From Tieghemostelium lacteum (Eukaryota > Evosea > Eumycetozoa > Dictyosteliales > Raperosteliaceae): DNA of 64,000 bases. How positions within the stretch are numbered: position 1 is the first letter of the stretch; each line of letters begins with the position of its first letter. Where the stretch lies: positions 1 through 64,000 of the forward strand of contig LODT01000015.1 of the NCBI GenBank assembly GCA_001606155.1, given 5' to 3'. The notes below the pieces were generated by a model. The model had not been told where the DNA came from. It searched no databases and saw nothing but the letters and a program-made list of their open reading frames with translations. This document shows, one piece after another, positions 43,416-54,725 of the stretch. The translations under genes were made by a program, and so were the position numbers.

Positions 43416-45173
43416 ATGTTTTTATTTAAAAAATTATTTGTGTCACCAAATATAGAAAATAATAATCAGATAAAAGAACATGTTCAGGTATTCAATTACA
43501 TAGTACCAGGAATTGTAATTAAAAGTATATTAAGAATTCTGATTAATAAATTTTTAAACAAAGAGATTAAATCAACTGTATATCTATTGAGAATATCATC
43601 AATTTCAAAGAAATGGAATAATGAAATTATTCCTACACTAGAGATTAACTATATCTATAATTTAGTATCACAAAATTCAATTAATCATTTCTGTAGTCTA
43701 GTTAAGAGAGGATTCAATATCAGATTTCAATGGCAGTTCAATAGAGACCAATACTTTTTAAAACCTCTATACAACAGAATAGCTATTATCAATAATTTTG
43801 AAGGTTGCCCACGAGATGGTCAATCAACATTTGATTATCTATCCGATTCGATATTTCAACAACTTGAGTCTATAGAATTTATATTTAATATGGGTACGAA
43901 ACTTAATGAATTTCATTCCCATAGCACAGAAACACCTGGTTTACGTAAATCATTAAAGAAATTAATAGTCAAATCCACTAAATTTTCTCTATTATATGCT
44001 GCAGAGCTTTTAGCTGGTTTAGAAGAATGCACAGATTTGACATTTGGACCTAATTGTACTAAAATCTATTCTAGAAGTGACAATGAATTGGCCAATCCAG
44101 TTGTAAACAATTTAAAGCACCTAAGAATAAGTAAACTTAGATGTAGCGATAAAGATCTAAAACATCTCACAACACTATTACCAAATTTAATAGAACTCCA
44201 ACTTGAAGATCCATCAGTAATAACATCTATCTACTCTTCACTAGACCCACTAGACATTTTAAAAATTCTATGTAAACCCAAGGTAACCTATAGTATTTTA
44301 AAACTAAAATTTGAATCTCGTATACATTTGGTAATGGATAATCTATGTACAATACTTTCTGGACCCAATTCAATTGAACATCTATACTTGGAACCATTAA
44401 TTCTACCATCAGGATCTCTATCCACACCCATTGTAAATCAACGTTTAAAAACTCTAGTTTGTCATTTATACTATAATAGCTTTGGTGGTGGTAATAATCA
44501 ATTAGAAATTGAATTACCAAAACTCGAGTATCTAGATATTGGTTATATAAATTTCAAAATTACCAAACCATCTCCAAATTTCAATACACTGATATTGAGT
44601 AAATCTAGAAACCAACTTGAAAACACATGTATTAATTATACTCTATCACAGTGTAACTCCATTAAAAAACTGGAATTAAGTGAATATCATCTTAATGATA
44701 ATCAAGGTAACCTTGATATCTATATAAACCAACACCCAAATTTAGAAATTCTAAAAGTTGGAATAAGTTCACCATCAAGCATTCCAGTATTTGTAAATAT
44801 TCTTAAAGCTGATAATAGAAATCTTTGGAAATTTAGTTATAATCTACCTAATCTCTCACTACCTGACCAAATTGAAGAGTTAACTCAAGCAATAGCAAAC
44901 AACACCAACATTAGAAATCTAAAAATTAGTATCCAAAAGAATTATAGTTATAAAATTGTATTACAGCTGATAACAACTATAATCGAAAAAAACAACACTC
45001 TAGAGGTTCTTTCTGTAATTTATCCAATCTACCCACTCATAAAAAAAGAAGAATATCAATTTCTTTTAGATACAGTGAATAATAATGATTCTCCACTAAA
45101 GGTTATTATATTTCAAAAAAATTCACAATTTAATATTTATCGTGGTATTTATTATAATCCAATAAAAAAATAG
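43416..45173 (+). CDS. F-box-like/LRR (RNI-like) dictyostelid protein
   Basis: Intronless gene for 585 residues. The F-box-like block starts near residue 30 (IVPGIVIKSILRILINKFL, then SISKKWNNEIIPTLE) and matches the genes at 29735 and 31330. Leucine-rich units follow (LPNLIELQLEDPS, LPKLEYLDIGYINF, NLEILKVGIS). The first ATG at 43416 adds about 25 residues before the block, which is longer than in its relatives; a later start is possible but none with Met sits right before the block. Role inferred as for its paralogues. Confidence 0.78.
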   Translation: MFLFKKLFVSPNIENNNQIKEHVQVFNYIVPGIVIKSILRILINKFLNKEIKSTVYLLRISSISKKWNNEIIPTLEINYIYNLVSQNSINHFCSLVKRGFNIRFQWQFNRDQYFLKPLYNRIAIINNFEGCPRDGQSTFDYLSDSIFQQLESIEFIFNMGTKLNEFHSHSTETPGLRKSLKKLIVKSTKFSLLYAAELLAGLEECTDLTFGPNCTKIYSRSDNELANPVVNNLKHLRISKLRCSDKDLKHLTTLLPNLIELQLEDPSVITSIYSSLDPLDILKILCKPKVTYSILKLKFESRIHLVMDNLCTILSGPNSIEHLYLEPLILPSGSLSTPIVNQRLKTLVCHLYYNSFGGGNNQLEIELPKLEYLDIGYINFKITKPSPNFNTLILSKSRNQLENTCINYTLSQCNSIKKLELSEYHLNDNQGNLDIYINQHPNLEILKVGISSPSSIPVFVNILKADNRNLWKFSYNLPNLSLPDQIEELTQAIANNTNIRNLKISIQKNYSYKIVLQLITTIIEKNNTLEVLSVIYPIYPLIKKEEYQFLLDTVNNNDSPLKVIIFQKNSQFNIYRGIYYNPIKK

Positions 45174-45193
45174 TATTGTTAATGTTAAACAGA

Positions 45194-46750
45194 TTAATAT
45201 CTTTTATTATCAAAAGAAGGTTTCCAATCGGATGCAATTGGATTCTTTTGAGGTGTTGATTGGTCATCTTCTTTATAGAATTTAATTGATTTATCAGCTT
45301 CGCAGGTGATTAATCTTGACCCTGTACGATCAAAAGACATTGCAAGAATACCAGCCTCACTGTGTAGAGATCCTGGTTGAGCTATAGTTTCTAGTTTTTG
45401 GAAACAGTAACCTGATTTCCAATCCCAGAAATGAACAGTACCGTTATCACCTCCAGAGACTAAAACATTATCTTGATTGAGTGCTAAGGCATTGAGAATA
45501 CTGTTGTGACCAGACAGATTCTTAATGAAGGCACCTTCTGGACATTTCCATTGTTTGATATTATCCGAACCTGCAGAGGCAAAGGTGTATTCTTTGTGAT
45601 GTTGAACCATTGCTCTGATGGATGATTTATGATTAGTGAGTGTTGCAGCAGAGGTACCAGATGCCAAATCCCAAAGTCGAATAGTATTGTCATGTGATCC
45701 TGATATAATTTGTGGATCGGCACTTTGAGAGATGAGAGAGGCAACAGCATTACGATGACCTTGTAATTGGAATATTGGTGCTCTGGTACGTATATCCCAT
45801 ACACGTACAACACGATCTCTTCCACCTGTAAATAGAATATCCAGTGTTGGATGCATAGCAACTGCATAGACACCTTTTGAATGTCCATAATAGTCACGAA
45901 CCTGTCTATTATGTTCCAAATCCCAACATAAAACTCTATTATCTTCACCTACTGAGAATAGATAAGGGTGTCTAGAACTAACTTCTAAACCTCTAATTGC
46001 ACTTATGTGACCTGTTAGAGTTACCTTTAATTCACCAGATGCCAAATCCCAAACTTTAATAGTATTATCAGTACTACCTGTACAAAACCATTCATTTCTA
46101 ACATCGACTGAAATGGCTCTTACCCAACCTGTATGACCTGCTACCACTCTCATTAACTTCCATTGTGGATGCCATTCTGGTTTATCATATGCAAATGCAG
46201 CATTTAATAAACTTAATGATCTATCATTTGAAGTTGCATTATTATTATTATTATTATTATTAAATGTATTTAGAGTATTATGAATAACCAAAGCATTATT
46301 ATAACTATGATCAAGTTTACGTTTCTTTTCTTCTTGTTTTGGTAGAGAGTTAATTAAATTATCTAATTCTTGAGTATCTTCTTCAATTGTTGGTTTATCT
46401 ACAGTTGGTTTAGTTGTACCAGCTTGTTTAGTTACTGGTTTATTAGGTTGTTGTTGTGGTTTGGATCCATATACTATTGGTGTCATATCTTTAACTCTAT
46501 CATATTCATCTTTAATTTTTGAATATAATTGAATTTTCCTATAATCATTATCACTATTATCGCTAGTAGTACTGATATTATTTTGGTACTCTGAACTCTG
46601 TAATTTTTGCTGTGTATTTAATCTATAAGAGTTAATTGTATTTACAATTGATAATTTACATAATTTTTTAATATTTTCTAATTCTTTAGGGTCAATAGTA
46701 CTACTATTTTGTGTTTCATTATTTATTATATTTTCATTTGATGTTGTCAT
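45194..46750 (-). CDS. plrg1: Pleiotropic regulator 1 (PLRG1/Prp46), spliceosomal WD40 protein
   Basis: Intronless gene for 518 residues. Residues about 195-490 form a seven-bladed WD40 propeller with strong family identity: [67 protein letters not shown]. The ending [13 protein letters not shown] is also typical. The amino third is helical with Asn and Gln runs ([10 protein letters not shown] and an Asn run near 170). PLRG1/Prp46 is a subunit of the CDC5L/Prp19 complex in the active spliceosome. Length is close to the human 514. Nuclear location is expected. Confidence 0.96.
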   Translation of the reverse strand: MTTSNENIINNETQNSSTIDPKELENIKKLCKLSIVNTINSYRLNTQQKLQSSEYQNNISTTSDNSDNDYRKIQLYSKIKDEYDRVKDMTPIVYGSKPQQQPNKPVTKQAGTTKPTVDKPTIEEDTQELDNLINSLPKQEEKKRKLDHSYNNALVIHNTLNTFNNNNNNNNATSNDRSLSLLNAAFAYDKPEWHPQWKLMRVVAGHTGWVRAISVDVRNEWFCTGSTDNTIKVWDLASGELKVTLTGHISAIRGLEVSSRHPYLFSVGEDNRVLCWDLEHNRQVRDYYGHSKGVYAVAMHPTLDILFTGGRDRVVRVWDIRTRAPIFQLQGHRNAVASLISQSADPQIISGSHDNTIRLWDLASGTSAATLTNHKSSIRAMVQHHKEYTFASAGSDNIKQWKCPEGAFIKNLSGHNSILNALALNQDNVLVSGGDNGTVHFWDWKSGYCFQKLETIAQPGSLHSEAGILAMSFDRTGSRLITCEADKSIKFYKEDDQSTPQKNPIASDWKPSFDNKRY

Positions 46751-47029
46751 TGAAAGATATTCGAAAATGAAAAAAAATTATAAAAAAACTAAACTTTAAT
46801 AAATTAATTTGATATAAAGAATAATAAAATAATAACGATCAAAATTAGTTCTTTTATATTTCTAAATTAAGTAATATATAACTTATTTTTTTTTTAATTT
46901 TTATTTTAGAATTAAATTAAACAAACAAAGAAAAATTTATTTTGATCTTACTTTATTTCTAAAGAATCATAGTTACATTAATTTTATTTTAAATTTAATT
47001 AATGATAAAGAAATATAATTTTAATGATT

Positions 47030-47794
47030 TTACAAGGTTTGTACAGCAACATAATCTACTCTTAAGTCATAGATTAAATTTGCACCCCAAACGTGGAAGA
47101 CACAATCGAAACCAGTAGCAGTGATATTTTGAGCGGTAATCTCCCAACGAGTTTGACCTTGGTCGTCTTTAGTATCAGTCATACCAGCACCGAGAGAAAC
47201 TCTTGGGGCAGCAGTGAATGGAGATGGGAATGTAATTTTTCTGGTGGTTGTACGTGCACCTGTTCCAGTCCAGAGGTCTCTGTTTCCAATGGCTACACTA
47301 CCATTTTGGACGAAGGATTGTGGGAGAAGTGGTTTGGCATAGAGCTCACATCTTAAGGAGATATGAGTGGACCAAGTTTCAGCATGAATAGCAATGGATC
47401 TTGCAACAATTGGTGTGTTGAAGGCATAAGTTACAACAGTGTTTTGGTCAGTATTTGCTGTGAGGATTTGTCTTCCATTGAAATCAAGCCAATTCATGTT
47501 GTCCAAAGTGTATTTAATGTAGAATGAAGTAACCCATTGTGCCAAATCACCTCTACCTTGAATGGAGAAATGAGTAAATTCTCTGACGAGAGGTGAACCA
47601 AACATAATCCATTGGTTCTTGTTATTCTCAGAAGCACACCAGGCATTGGCAACAGACTTGGAGTTATTATTGAAATTCAATACACAGTTTTTACCTCCAT
47701 GGTCAGCATTATAATCAGATGAGGTTCTAATGTTAACTTGAGCATTGGCAAGACAACCTACAGCGTTAGTTGGAATTGGAGATAATGTGGCCAT
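47030..47794 (-). CDS. Discoidin lectin
   Basis: Intronless gene for 254 residues, nearly the size of D. discoideum discoidin I (253). The amino half is an F5/8 type C discoidin domain (residues about 10-155; SIQGRGDLAQWVTSFYIKY, ARSIAIHAETWSTHISLRCE). The carboxyl half is an H-type lectin domain (about 170-254; ATGFDCVFHVWG, DLRVDYVAVQ). An RGD tripeptide is present at 81-83, as in discoidin I. Discoidins bind Gal/GalNAc, are made at the growth-to-development switch and leave the cell without a signal peptide; none is seen here. Codon use is notably biased to C-ending codons, as expected for an abundant protein. Confidence 0.95.
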   Translation of the reverse strand: MATLSPIPTNAVGCLANAQVNIRTSSDYNADHGGKNCVLNFNNNSKSVANAWCASENNKNQWIMFGSPLVREFTHFSIQGRGDLAQWVTSFYIKYTLDNMNWLDFNGRQILTANTDQNTVVTYAFNTPIVARSIAIHAETWSTHISLRCELYAKPLLPQSFVQNGSVAIGNRDLWTGTGARTTTRKITFPSPFTAAPRVSLGAGMTDTKDDQGQTRWEITAQNITATGFDCVFHVWGANLIYDLRVDYVAVQTL

Positions 47795-48649
47795 TGTTAT
47801 ATTGAATAGAGTTATAATAACTTTTGATTGTTGTTGAAAATATTAAATTTATATTTAATGAAGAAAAAACTTAAATCCAATGCAAGTATTTATACTTAAA
47901 TTAAATATGAAATCTCAGAGTAATCTCTGACCTACTACCCCTCCAAAATATCTTTATGTCTTTTATTCCCAAAATCAGATTTGGAAAACTGTAATCATTT
48001 CTTAAAATTTCCAACATCTCCAACAACAAGTTTCATCTTCACTGCATTAATTTACAAAAAATTCTTGAACCAAATTTTATAAACTGTAGTTTTTTTTTCG
48101 CATTTTTGGTGTACCTCCACCCCTGTGATGCGGGACATTTGGAACCTTTTTACAATTTGATTTGTTCATAGTTTTTTTGGCTTTTCAGTCTTTTTTTTTT
48201 TATTTAAATCAACTATAAGTAATAACCTGCAAATGTAAATAGTTGAAATTATGTACAACCATCACCCAAACTCTCCCCAATAATTAATCATCAAATTTAA
48301 ATTTCACTAACATTTTTACAATAAACATAAACCCCTTAGTTGGAATATATTTTGCATTTTGTTAAATTATAGAAATCCATTGGTTGGAGTGTTGTGTTTT
48401 ACTACAATGATAATCAATAACTTTGAATTTAGATATTTTTTTTTTATCAATTTCTACACTGATATATTTAACTGAAACAAACCAAACCAAACTCAAATGA
48501 AGAACATGTTCATGATAAGTTTCTAGAAATTGGAACAACAAACAACAATAATATATCACTATCAATGTGATTTTGTTTTGGATTTGACTTTAGTAAACTT
48601 TTTAGTCATTGTACTGTATTATATATTATATGATATTAATTTTTGAGGG
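47795..48649. other. Intergenic region, probable discoidin promoter
   Basis: 855 bases downstream of 5-oxoprolinase... and upstream of discoidin with respect to the minus strand. It contains poly-T/A tracts, a GTACCTCCACCCC patch near 48110 and no coding frame beyond a 67-codon open stretch (48362-48565) that I do not believe. Confidence 0.45.
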
Positions 48650-51600
48650 CTATTTTGAACCAAAACCACCACCTCCAGGTGTTAAAATTCTAATTCTCTC
48701 ACCATTAATGAGATCAATTGAGTTTTTGGAAGAAATATTAATAATGGATTGATCATTTCTTATTACAAGATTAAGACCACATTGAGCTTGTTCACCACCT
48801 GCCAAACCATTTGGATGATATGATCTTCTCTCGGAGAGAATTGATACAGTAAATGGTTCAAAAAATTCAATTTCTCTAACTACACCATCACCACCATAAT
48901 ATTTACCTTTTCCACCTGAGTTCTTTCGAATTGAGAATTCTCTGACCATTACAGGATACCTCTTCTCCATAATTTCAACATCGGTAATTCTGGTGTTGGT
49001 CATGTGACATTGTACACCTGAGAATCCGTTGAATCCAGGTCCTGCACCTGTACCACCTGCTATAGTTTCATAGTAACCAAGTTTTTCATTTCCAAAAGTA
49101 AGATTATTCATACATCCTTGAGAATTGGCTGCTGCTCCGAATGCAGCTAGAATTACATCGGTAACACGTTGAGATGTCAGTACATTTCCACCTACAACTG
49201 CAGCTTCTTTGGAAGGGTTCAATAGTGACCCAGGTGGTATTATTACAGTTATAGGATTTAAACATCCTTGATTCAAAGGTATCTCTCTTTTCACTAGACA
49301 TCTTAGGCAATAGATAATAGCTGACATTGTAACTGATGGAGGTGCATTAGTATTTCCAAATACCTGTACACCAGTACCTGTCCAATCAAATATTGCTTCT
49401 TTCTTCTCTCTATCAATTGTCAATCTCAATTCAATAGGTGACCCATCATCCATGTAGTCTCTAGAAACTAAAGTATCTCGTGGATTTAGGCCATTTTGAA
49501 TAGAGAGTTCACAGAGCATATCTCTGACTGCCAACTCTGCATTATTCTGTACATGGTACATATAAGCATGAACAACATCCATTGAATAGTGTCTAATAAG
49601 TTCTTCCATTAATGTTATACCTTTTTGATTGGCTGCAATTTGAGCCTTCAAATCTGAAATGTTATCTGAAAGATTTCTAGATTTTTGGAAAATCTCTCGA
49701 ATAGTTTGCTCTTGGAACTGTGATCCTTTTACAATTTTACAAGAGAATATAGCAGCCCCTTCCTCTGAGATATTCTTTGAGAATGGTGGCATAGATCCAG
49801 GTGTAATGCCTCCAATATCTGCATGATGACCTCTTGATGCTACATAAAATACAACTTTACCTTGATGATAGACTGGTGTGATTACTGTCAAATCAGGTAA
49901 ATGTGATCCACCAGCTTGTGGATGATTACTTAGAATAACCTCACCTTCTTTCCAATCATTTCCTAAATGATGAATTTGGAATTTAACAGCTTCTTGCATA
50001 GATCCTAAATGTACAGGTAAATGGGGTGCATTACTAACCAATCCACCATCAGGTCCAAATAAAGCACAAGAGAAATCCAATCTCTCTTTTATATTTGTAG
50101 ATATTGATGTTCTTTGAAGTGTCTTACCCATCTGTTCTGCAATAGACATGAATCTATGAGAGAATACACTTAAAGTAATTGGATTCAAGGTAGTATCTAC
50201 TGTTTTTCCTTGGCCACTTCCAATGGTAATTTCAATAGATCCTGACTCTGCAATAACCTCTGCACTACATTGAGGCTCAACTACAATAGTTGTAATCTGA
50301 TCAATTATAATTGCAGGTCCTTTAATTACATCACCACCTAAACAATCACTCAACAAATAAACTGAGGTATCTTGTCTACCACCTTGACTAAAATAACATT
50401 TCTGATCAGTTTTAATAGGTTTAAGTGGTTTATCACTATCCAGTCTCTTTGGAATACTAATGGATTCAAGTTTAGCACCTTGGGCTAGAACTCTAACTCT
50501 AATATCATCAATCAACAGATCTCTACCCAAAATGACAAATCCATATTCTCTCTGATAGTTTTCCTTAAATACTCTCTGGTAATCTTGATCTGGTGGAGTT
50601 TGAATCATCATTGAGGTATCAGTGCCAGAGAATCTTAAATTTAGGAACTGTTCTACAACTAACTGCTCTTGACTATACCCTTTATCCAATAACTCCTTAC
50701 AAGCAACCTCTGAAAGATTCTTTAGTTTCCTATTCCATTCCTCTCTATTTGATTCCTCATAGATTGTAGAACATGGCTCTTGTTTATCAATGACAAGGTT
50801 AGCTAGACCCAGACCATAAGCACTTAAAATACCAGAGAATTTATGAATAAAAACTTTAGGCATTCCAAGATTTTGTGCAATGGCACAAGCATGTTGTCCA
50901 CCAGCTCCACCAAAACATGCCAAAACATGTTGAGAACAATCATATCCTTTAGATTCAGTTATATTTCTAATAGGTCTACACATGGACTCATTTGCAACTC
51001 TAATGAACCCATAAGCAACCTGGTCAACTGTCATCTCTTCCATACCTTGATCACGTTGGAATGCATTTATCTCACTAGTCAATTGCTCAAATTTACTAAG
51101 AGTCAATTGAAGGTCCAAAGCCTCGTTTTGAGAGGGTCCGAAAATCTTTGGAAAGAAATCTGGAATCAAACGACCCAATAGTAAATTAGCATCGGTAATT
51201 GCCAATGAACCACCTTTTTTATAGCACACTGGACCTGGATGTGCACCTACAGATTCAGGTCCTACTAGGAAAAGACCAGATTTAAAAAAAAGTCTTGAAC
51301 CACCTCCTGCAGCGACTGTTTGAATGTCAAGTTGAGGTGATTGGATAGTAAGTCCTGAGATTTCAGCTTCAAAGACATGGTCATAGGTTCCAGAGAATCT
51401 AGAGACATCTGTACTGGTACCTCCCATATCAAAACCAATGATTGGTTGCTTAGTCTGTTGATTAAATGTTGTTAGAGAGTATCCAACAACTCCACCTGCT
51501 GGACCTGATAGAATTGATCTAAAACCTCTAAAAGAATCAACTGGACACAGTCCACCATCAGACATCATAAAACTGACATCAACATGCTCTCTAATACCAC

Positions 51601-52399
51601 CATCAAACCCAGCTAAAAAGTTATCAATATACTGTTGAATTAATGGTGTGAGATAGGCATCAACACAAGTTGTCAAACCTCTATTTACAACTTTTATCAT
51701 TGGCATAATCTCATGTGATAAAGATACATGTGTGAAACCTATATCCTTTGCCCATTGACCTACCATCAATTCATGGTCGTTAAAAGTGTAACTGTGAACC
51801 AACACTATAGCCACACTTCTCAGACCTCGATTATAACATTCCTGTAACTGTTTACAAACTTCCTCTTTCTTTGGAACTTGTAAAACACGTATATAATCAC
51901 CAGTTATACCTTTTTTCAAACCTTTTTCATCTATATTCAGGTCTTTGTCATGTTGGTCTGTAAGAGGCAGTGTTGATAGAAACTGAACTCTTTCATCAAT
52001 CTCTACAACTTGGTGGTAGATGAGATCTGGTTTCTTGATATTCAATTCAAAAATCTTTGGTCTAGATTGGTTACCAATTTCCAAAAGGTCTCTAAACCCT
52101 TTTGAAGTTACAAGTAATACCTTCTCACCTTTTCTCTCTAGTAATGCATTAGTACCTACTGTAGTACCCATTCTAATTGATTTAATAAGTTTAGTATCTA
52201 CAGGTTCTGAAGGTGATGATTTTTGTTTAGAAACCTTCTCAATGATTCTTCTGATACCTTCTCTAGGTGCATCTCTATAATTATCTGGGTCCACAGATAA
52301 TAACTTTTCAACCATATAATATGGTTGATATGGCATAAATGCAACTATATCGGTAAATGTTCCTCCCCTATCGATGTTAAATGAAATTGATTTTTCCAT
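48650..52399 (-). CDS. oplah: 5-oxoprolinase (ATP-hydrolysing)
   Basis: Intronless gene for 1249 residues, close to the usual 1260-1290. The amino half holds the hydantoinase A-type domains (FNIDRGGTFTDIVA start, GTTVGTNALLERKGEK, MSDGGLCPV, GFDMGGTSTDVSR, CFGGAGGQHACAIA). The carboxyl half is hydantoinase B-type (SHRFMSIAEQMGKTLQRTSIS, HPQAGGSHLPDLTVI, GNVLTSQRVTDV, FSIRKNSGGKGKYYGG) and ends in LTPGGGGFG. The enzyme opens 5-oxo-L-proline to glutamate with ATP in the gamma-glutamyl (glutathione) cycle, in the cytosol. Nothing is missing. The divergent gene starts 97 bases away. Confidence 0.97.
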   Translation of the reverse strand: MEKSISFNIDRGGTFTDIVAFMPYQPYYMVEKLLSVDPDNYRDAPREGIRRIIEKVSKQKSSPSEPVDTKLIKSIRMGTTVGTNALLERKGEKVLLVTSKGFRDLLEIGNQSRPKIFELNIKKPDLIYHQVVEIDERVQFLSTLPLTDQHDKDLNIDEKGLKKGITGDYIRVLQVPKKEEVCKQLQECYNRGLRSVAIVLVHSYTFNDHELMVGQWAKDIGFTHVSLSHEIMPMIKVVNRGLTTCVDAYLTPLIQQYIDNFLAGFDGGIREHVDVSFMMSDGGLCPVDSFRGFRSILSGPAGGVVGYSLTTFNQQTKQPIIGFDMGGTSTDVSRFSGTYDHVFEAEISGLTIQSPQLDIQTVAAGGGSRLFFKSGLFLVGPESVGAHPGPVCYKKGGSLAITDANLLLGRLIPDFFPKIFGPSQNEALDLQLTLSKFEQLTSEINAFQRDQGMEEMTVDQVAYGFIRVANESMCRPIRNITESKGYDCSQHVLACFGGAGGQHACAIAQNLGMPKVFIHKFSGILSAYGLGLANLVIDKQEPCSTIYEESNREEWNRKLKNLSEVACKELLDKGYSQEQLVVEQFLNLRFSGTDTSMMIQTPPDQDYQRVFKENYQREYGFVILGRDLLIDDIRVRVLAQGAKLESISIPKRLDSDKPLKPIKTDQKCYFSQGGRQDTSVYLLSDCLGGDVIKGPAIIIDQITTIVVEPQCSAEVIAESGSIEITIGSGQGKTVDTTLNPITLSVFSHRFMSIAEQMGKTLQRTSISTNIKERLDFSCALFGPDGGLVSNAPHLPVHLGSMQEAVKFQIHHLGNDWKEGEVILSNHPQAGGSHLPDLTVITPVYHQGKVVFYVASRGHHADIGGITPGSMPPFSKNISEEGAAIFSCKIVKGSQFQEQTIREIFQKSRNLSDNISDLKAQIAANQKGITLMEELIRHYSMDVVHAYMYHVQNNAELAVRDMLCELSIQNGLNPRDTLVSRDYMDDGSPIELRLTIDREKKEAIFDWTGTGVQVFGNTNAPPSVTMSAIIYCLRCLVKREIPLNQGCLNPITVIIPPGSLLNPSKEAAVVGGNVLTSQRVTDVILAAFGAAANSQGCMNNLTFGNEKLGYYETIAGGTGAGPGFNGFSGVQCHMTNTRITDVEIMEKRYPVMVREFSIRKNSGGKGKYYGGDGVVREIEFFEPFTVSILSERRSYHPNGLAGGEQAQCGLNLVIRNDQSIINISSKNSIDLINGERIRILTPGGGGFGSK

Positions 52400-52495
52400 T
52401 TTAATTTATTTGATTGAATATTACTAATTCTAAAAAAAAGATTAATTTTGTTGAAGTTTATATTTTTCATAATTCCATTTTGAATTTTCTAAAGA

Positions 52496-54277
52496 ATGTC
52501 TGTTAGAGAAATTCTAGATAAATTTAGAGAACATTATTTTAAAGATAAACAACATGTTCTAAATGTATATAGAGAAAGTAGAAATGGTCAATTGTTAACA
52601 ATGATTGGTTTACAGGATATTAGTATGGTTAATACCAACCTACTAGAGGACTTTATAAGACTGATCCTTCACAATCCATTAGAAGAGGATTTAACAATGA
52701 TATTAAATGAAATCATAAGAACAATTGAAACTAGATGGTACATTTTATTTTTAGATCCGAACTTAGGACCATTAATATGTAAATTGATAGAGAATTCAAT
52801 TAAACATCAAGTCCTAACTCAAAGTCAATTGGTTAAATTAAAAAACACAGTGTATAATTCAATAGGTGTTATACAATCTAATATCAATACTATTGATGAC
52901 TATAAAACCTATTTGCAATTTCTGTTAGAATGCAATAAAGTAGATTGGATTAGAATGCAGCCATCAACTTTTACTGTGAACCTGTGTATAGACTTTGCCA
53001 ATCTAATTTATAAATGTAATAATATATTAAGTATCACCAATGAAATTGATATAAAGGATATTTCACTATTAGTTGTAGATTTTCTACACACTAATATGAT
53101 TAATAATTTCATTGAGTGTGTATTGGTACAATTTTCCTCTAAAAAAGGAATGGTATTAAACAAAACCAAGCCTCTACTTCAACCAGATCTAAACTACTAT
53201 TTGGAGTTTTTCCAGAAATCCCTCTCTATTGGTATCAATGATAAACTTCAATATGCCCTATTGACTCTGTTCAGGTTTATCGACCCAAATAATATGTCTA
53301 CAATTATTAGAGGGATCCTTTTTATCCAAAAAGGAATCATTATTACACCTCCACCTCTGACATGTCAGAAGTTAATAGAATATTTCCCCTATTCTGTTAT
53401 ATATCCATCCATAGAGGTATTCGAATACATTTATAATATATTTGGTGTTGAAGCTGTATTATCCTGTACTGAATTCAGGGAAAAGTTTATATTTCGTACC
53501 TTTAGACTAAATAATATCCTCAACATTGATAAAGTGTTCTCATATCAATTACAACCAAGTCATAACTGTAATATCCAATTACCAAACTATGTATTAAAAA
53601 CTATCATTGACATGGTATTAGAGTCCCCACTACCATTTTTGAAAGAAAAAACTAGCTTATCAACTCTACCATGGAGAATATCCATGATGTTAGTAAGTAA
53701 GCAATTCTTTTTGGTAATGAGACAGTTATTAGATCATAAAGCTTATTTGACCATTGAACCAAGACAAATGATATCATATCATCCAGAATATTGTCTTTAC
53801 ACTAGAGTTCCAAGATATGTAGGATCTGATTTTATAAAGTATCTAGGATCAGTTGATAGTACATCATTTATTCATATTTACCATCTAACAGTCACACCAA
53901 TTGGAATTCCTGAACTCTTACAATCAGGATTTAAATATACCTCATTGAGATCTACTATCGTTTGGACATCCAATCAACAACATCTTGTAGATACAATTTA
54001 TGCATTTTTAATTTCCTGTAAAGATACTATTGAATATATAACAATTGAAACTTTTAATTATAACCAAAAGATGGAAAACATACTTTTTCTCTTTACCACA
54101 ATTATCAACAAAAGAAATGAAATTTTCAAAAATCTACAAGAGGTAAAATTAGTGAGAAACTATTGTCAATTGCAAAATTCATTAGATATTGATAAATATC
54201 TAACTGATAATGCAATAACTAAAATAACTACTGAACAAGTAGGTAAAAACTCAATTGCCTATACTTTCAATAGATAA
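52496..54277 (+). CDS. Dictyostelid protein with central F-box-like segment
   Basis: Intronless gene for 593 residues. The amino half is helical and of unknown type (LLEDFIRLILHNPLEEDL). An F-box-like segment appears at residues about 360-410 (LPNYVLKTIIDMVLE, then SMMLVSKQFFLVMRQLL), with a short LRR-like part after it (FIHIYHLTVTPIGIPEL, YITIETFNYN). This order, a long helical region in front of the F-box-like segment, differs from the other family members here. No catalytic motif is visible. Function unknown; possibly an SCF adaptor. Confidence 0.72.
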   Translation: MSVREILDKFREHYFKDKQHVLNVYRESRNGQLLTMIGLQDISMVNTNLLEDFIRLILHNPLEEDLTMILNEIIRTIETRWYILFLDPNLGPLICKLIENSIKHQVLTQSQLVKLKNTVYNSIGVIQSNINTIDDYKTYLQFLLECNKVDWIRMQPSTFTVNLCIDFANLIYKCNNILSITNEIDIKDISLLVVDFLHTNMINNFIECVLVQFSSKKGMVLNKTKPLLQPDLNYYLEFFQKSLSIGINDKLQYALLTLFRFIDPNNMSTIIRGILFIQKGIIITPPPLTCQKLIEYFPYSVIYPSIEVFEYIYNIFGVEAVLSCTEFREKFIFRTFRLNNILNIDKVFSYQLQPSHNCNIQLPNYVLKTIIDMVLESPLPFLKEKTSLSTLPWRISMMLVSKQFFLVMRQLLDHKAYLTIEPRQMISYHPEYCLYTRVPRYVGSDFIKYLGSVDSTSFIHIYHLTVTPIGIPELLQSGFKYTSLRSTIVWTSNQQHLVDTIYAFLISCKDTIEYITIETFNYNQKMENILFLFTTIINKRNEIFKNLQEVKLVRNYCQLQNSLDIDKYLTDNAITKITTEQVGKNSIAYTFNR

Positions 54278-54631
54278 AAAGTAATAAATGTATCAAATGT
54301 GTTATACTCTGTATTTTTAACAATTTAAACACTGATGAAAGTTTGAAATTACTCTCATTTCCATCACTCGAATTATTTTCTTTCAAAATCTTTAAATTCT
54401 CTATTGGTTTTGTTATTCCAATTGATCTCAGCAACATGCTCCGATATCTCCTTCACCTCTATTTAAGCTTGTTAATCATTTACAGATATTTCAATGTTTC
54501 TTTAACTATATTTTTTCAATAGCCATTCTATTGAAATAGAAGTGGAAACATTCACATATCAAAAAATATCAATGTATCTTTGCAAGACTCTCCAAATCAC
54601 ATAAATGAAAGATAGATTCCAAAATTTTAAT

Positions 54632-54669
<38 letters not shown>

Positions 54670-54725
54670 AAATTCAATTTAATCTTATTAATATTTTTTT
54701 TTTAATAACTAGTAGTTCTAACTCA
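54278..54725. other. Gap with LRR-like relic and long poly-A
   Basis: The frame from about 54331 to 54522 is open and reads ESLKLLSFPSLELFSFKIF followed by hydrophobic residues, resembling a leucine-rich unit of the F-box-like/LRR genes, but it has no start and stops soon. It is probably a relic. A 33-base A tract follows at 54633-54665. Confidence 0.45.
54633..54665. repeat. Poly-A tract of 33 bases
   Basis: Uninterrupted run of A, the longest homopolymer in the window. It lies about 60 bases before the orphan gene; poly-A/T tracts of this kind are common near dictyostelid promoters. Confidence 0.95.

Noticed and set aside
44227-44520. Minus-strand frame inside the LRR gene at 43416
   Set aside because: Antisense of leucine-rich codons; no independent support.
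49104-49310. Cys-rich minus-strand frame inside the 5-oxoprolinase gene
   Set aside because: Shifted frame of a conserved enzyme; cysteines come from GTT/GCA codon patterns.
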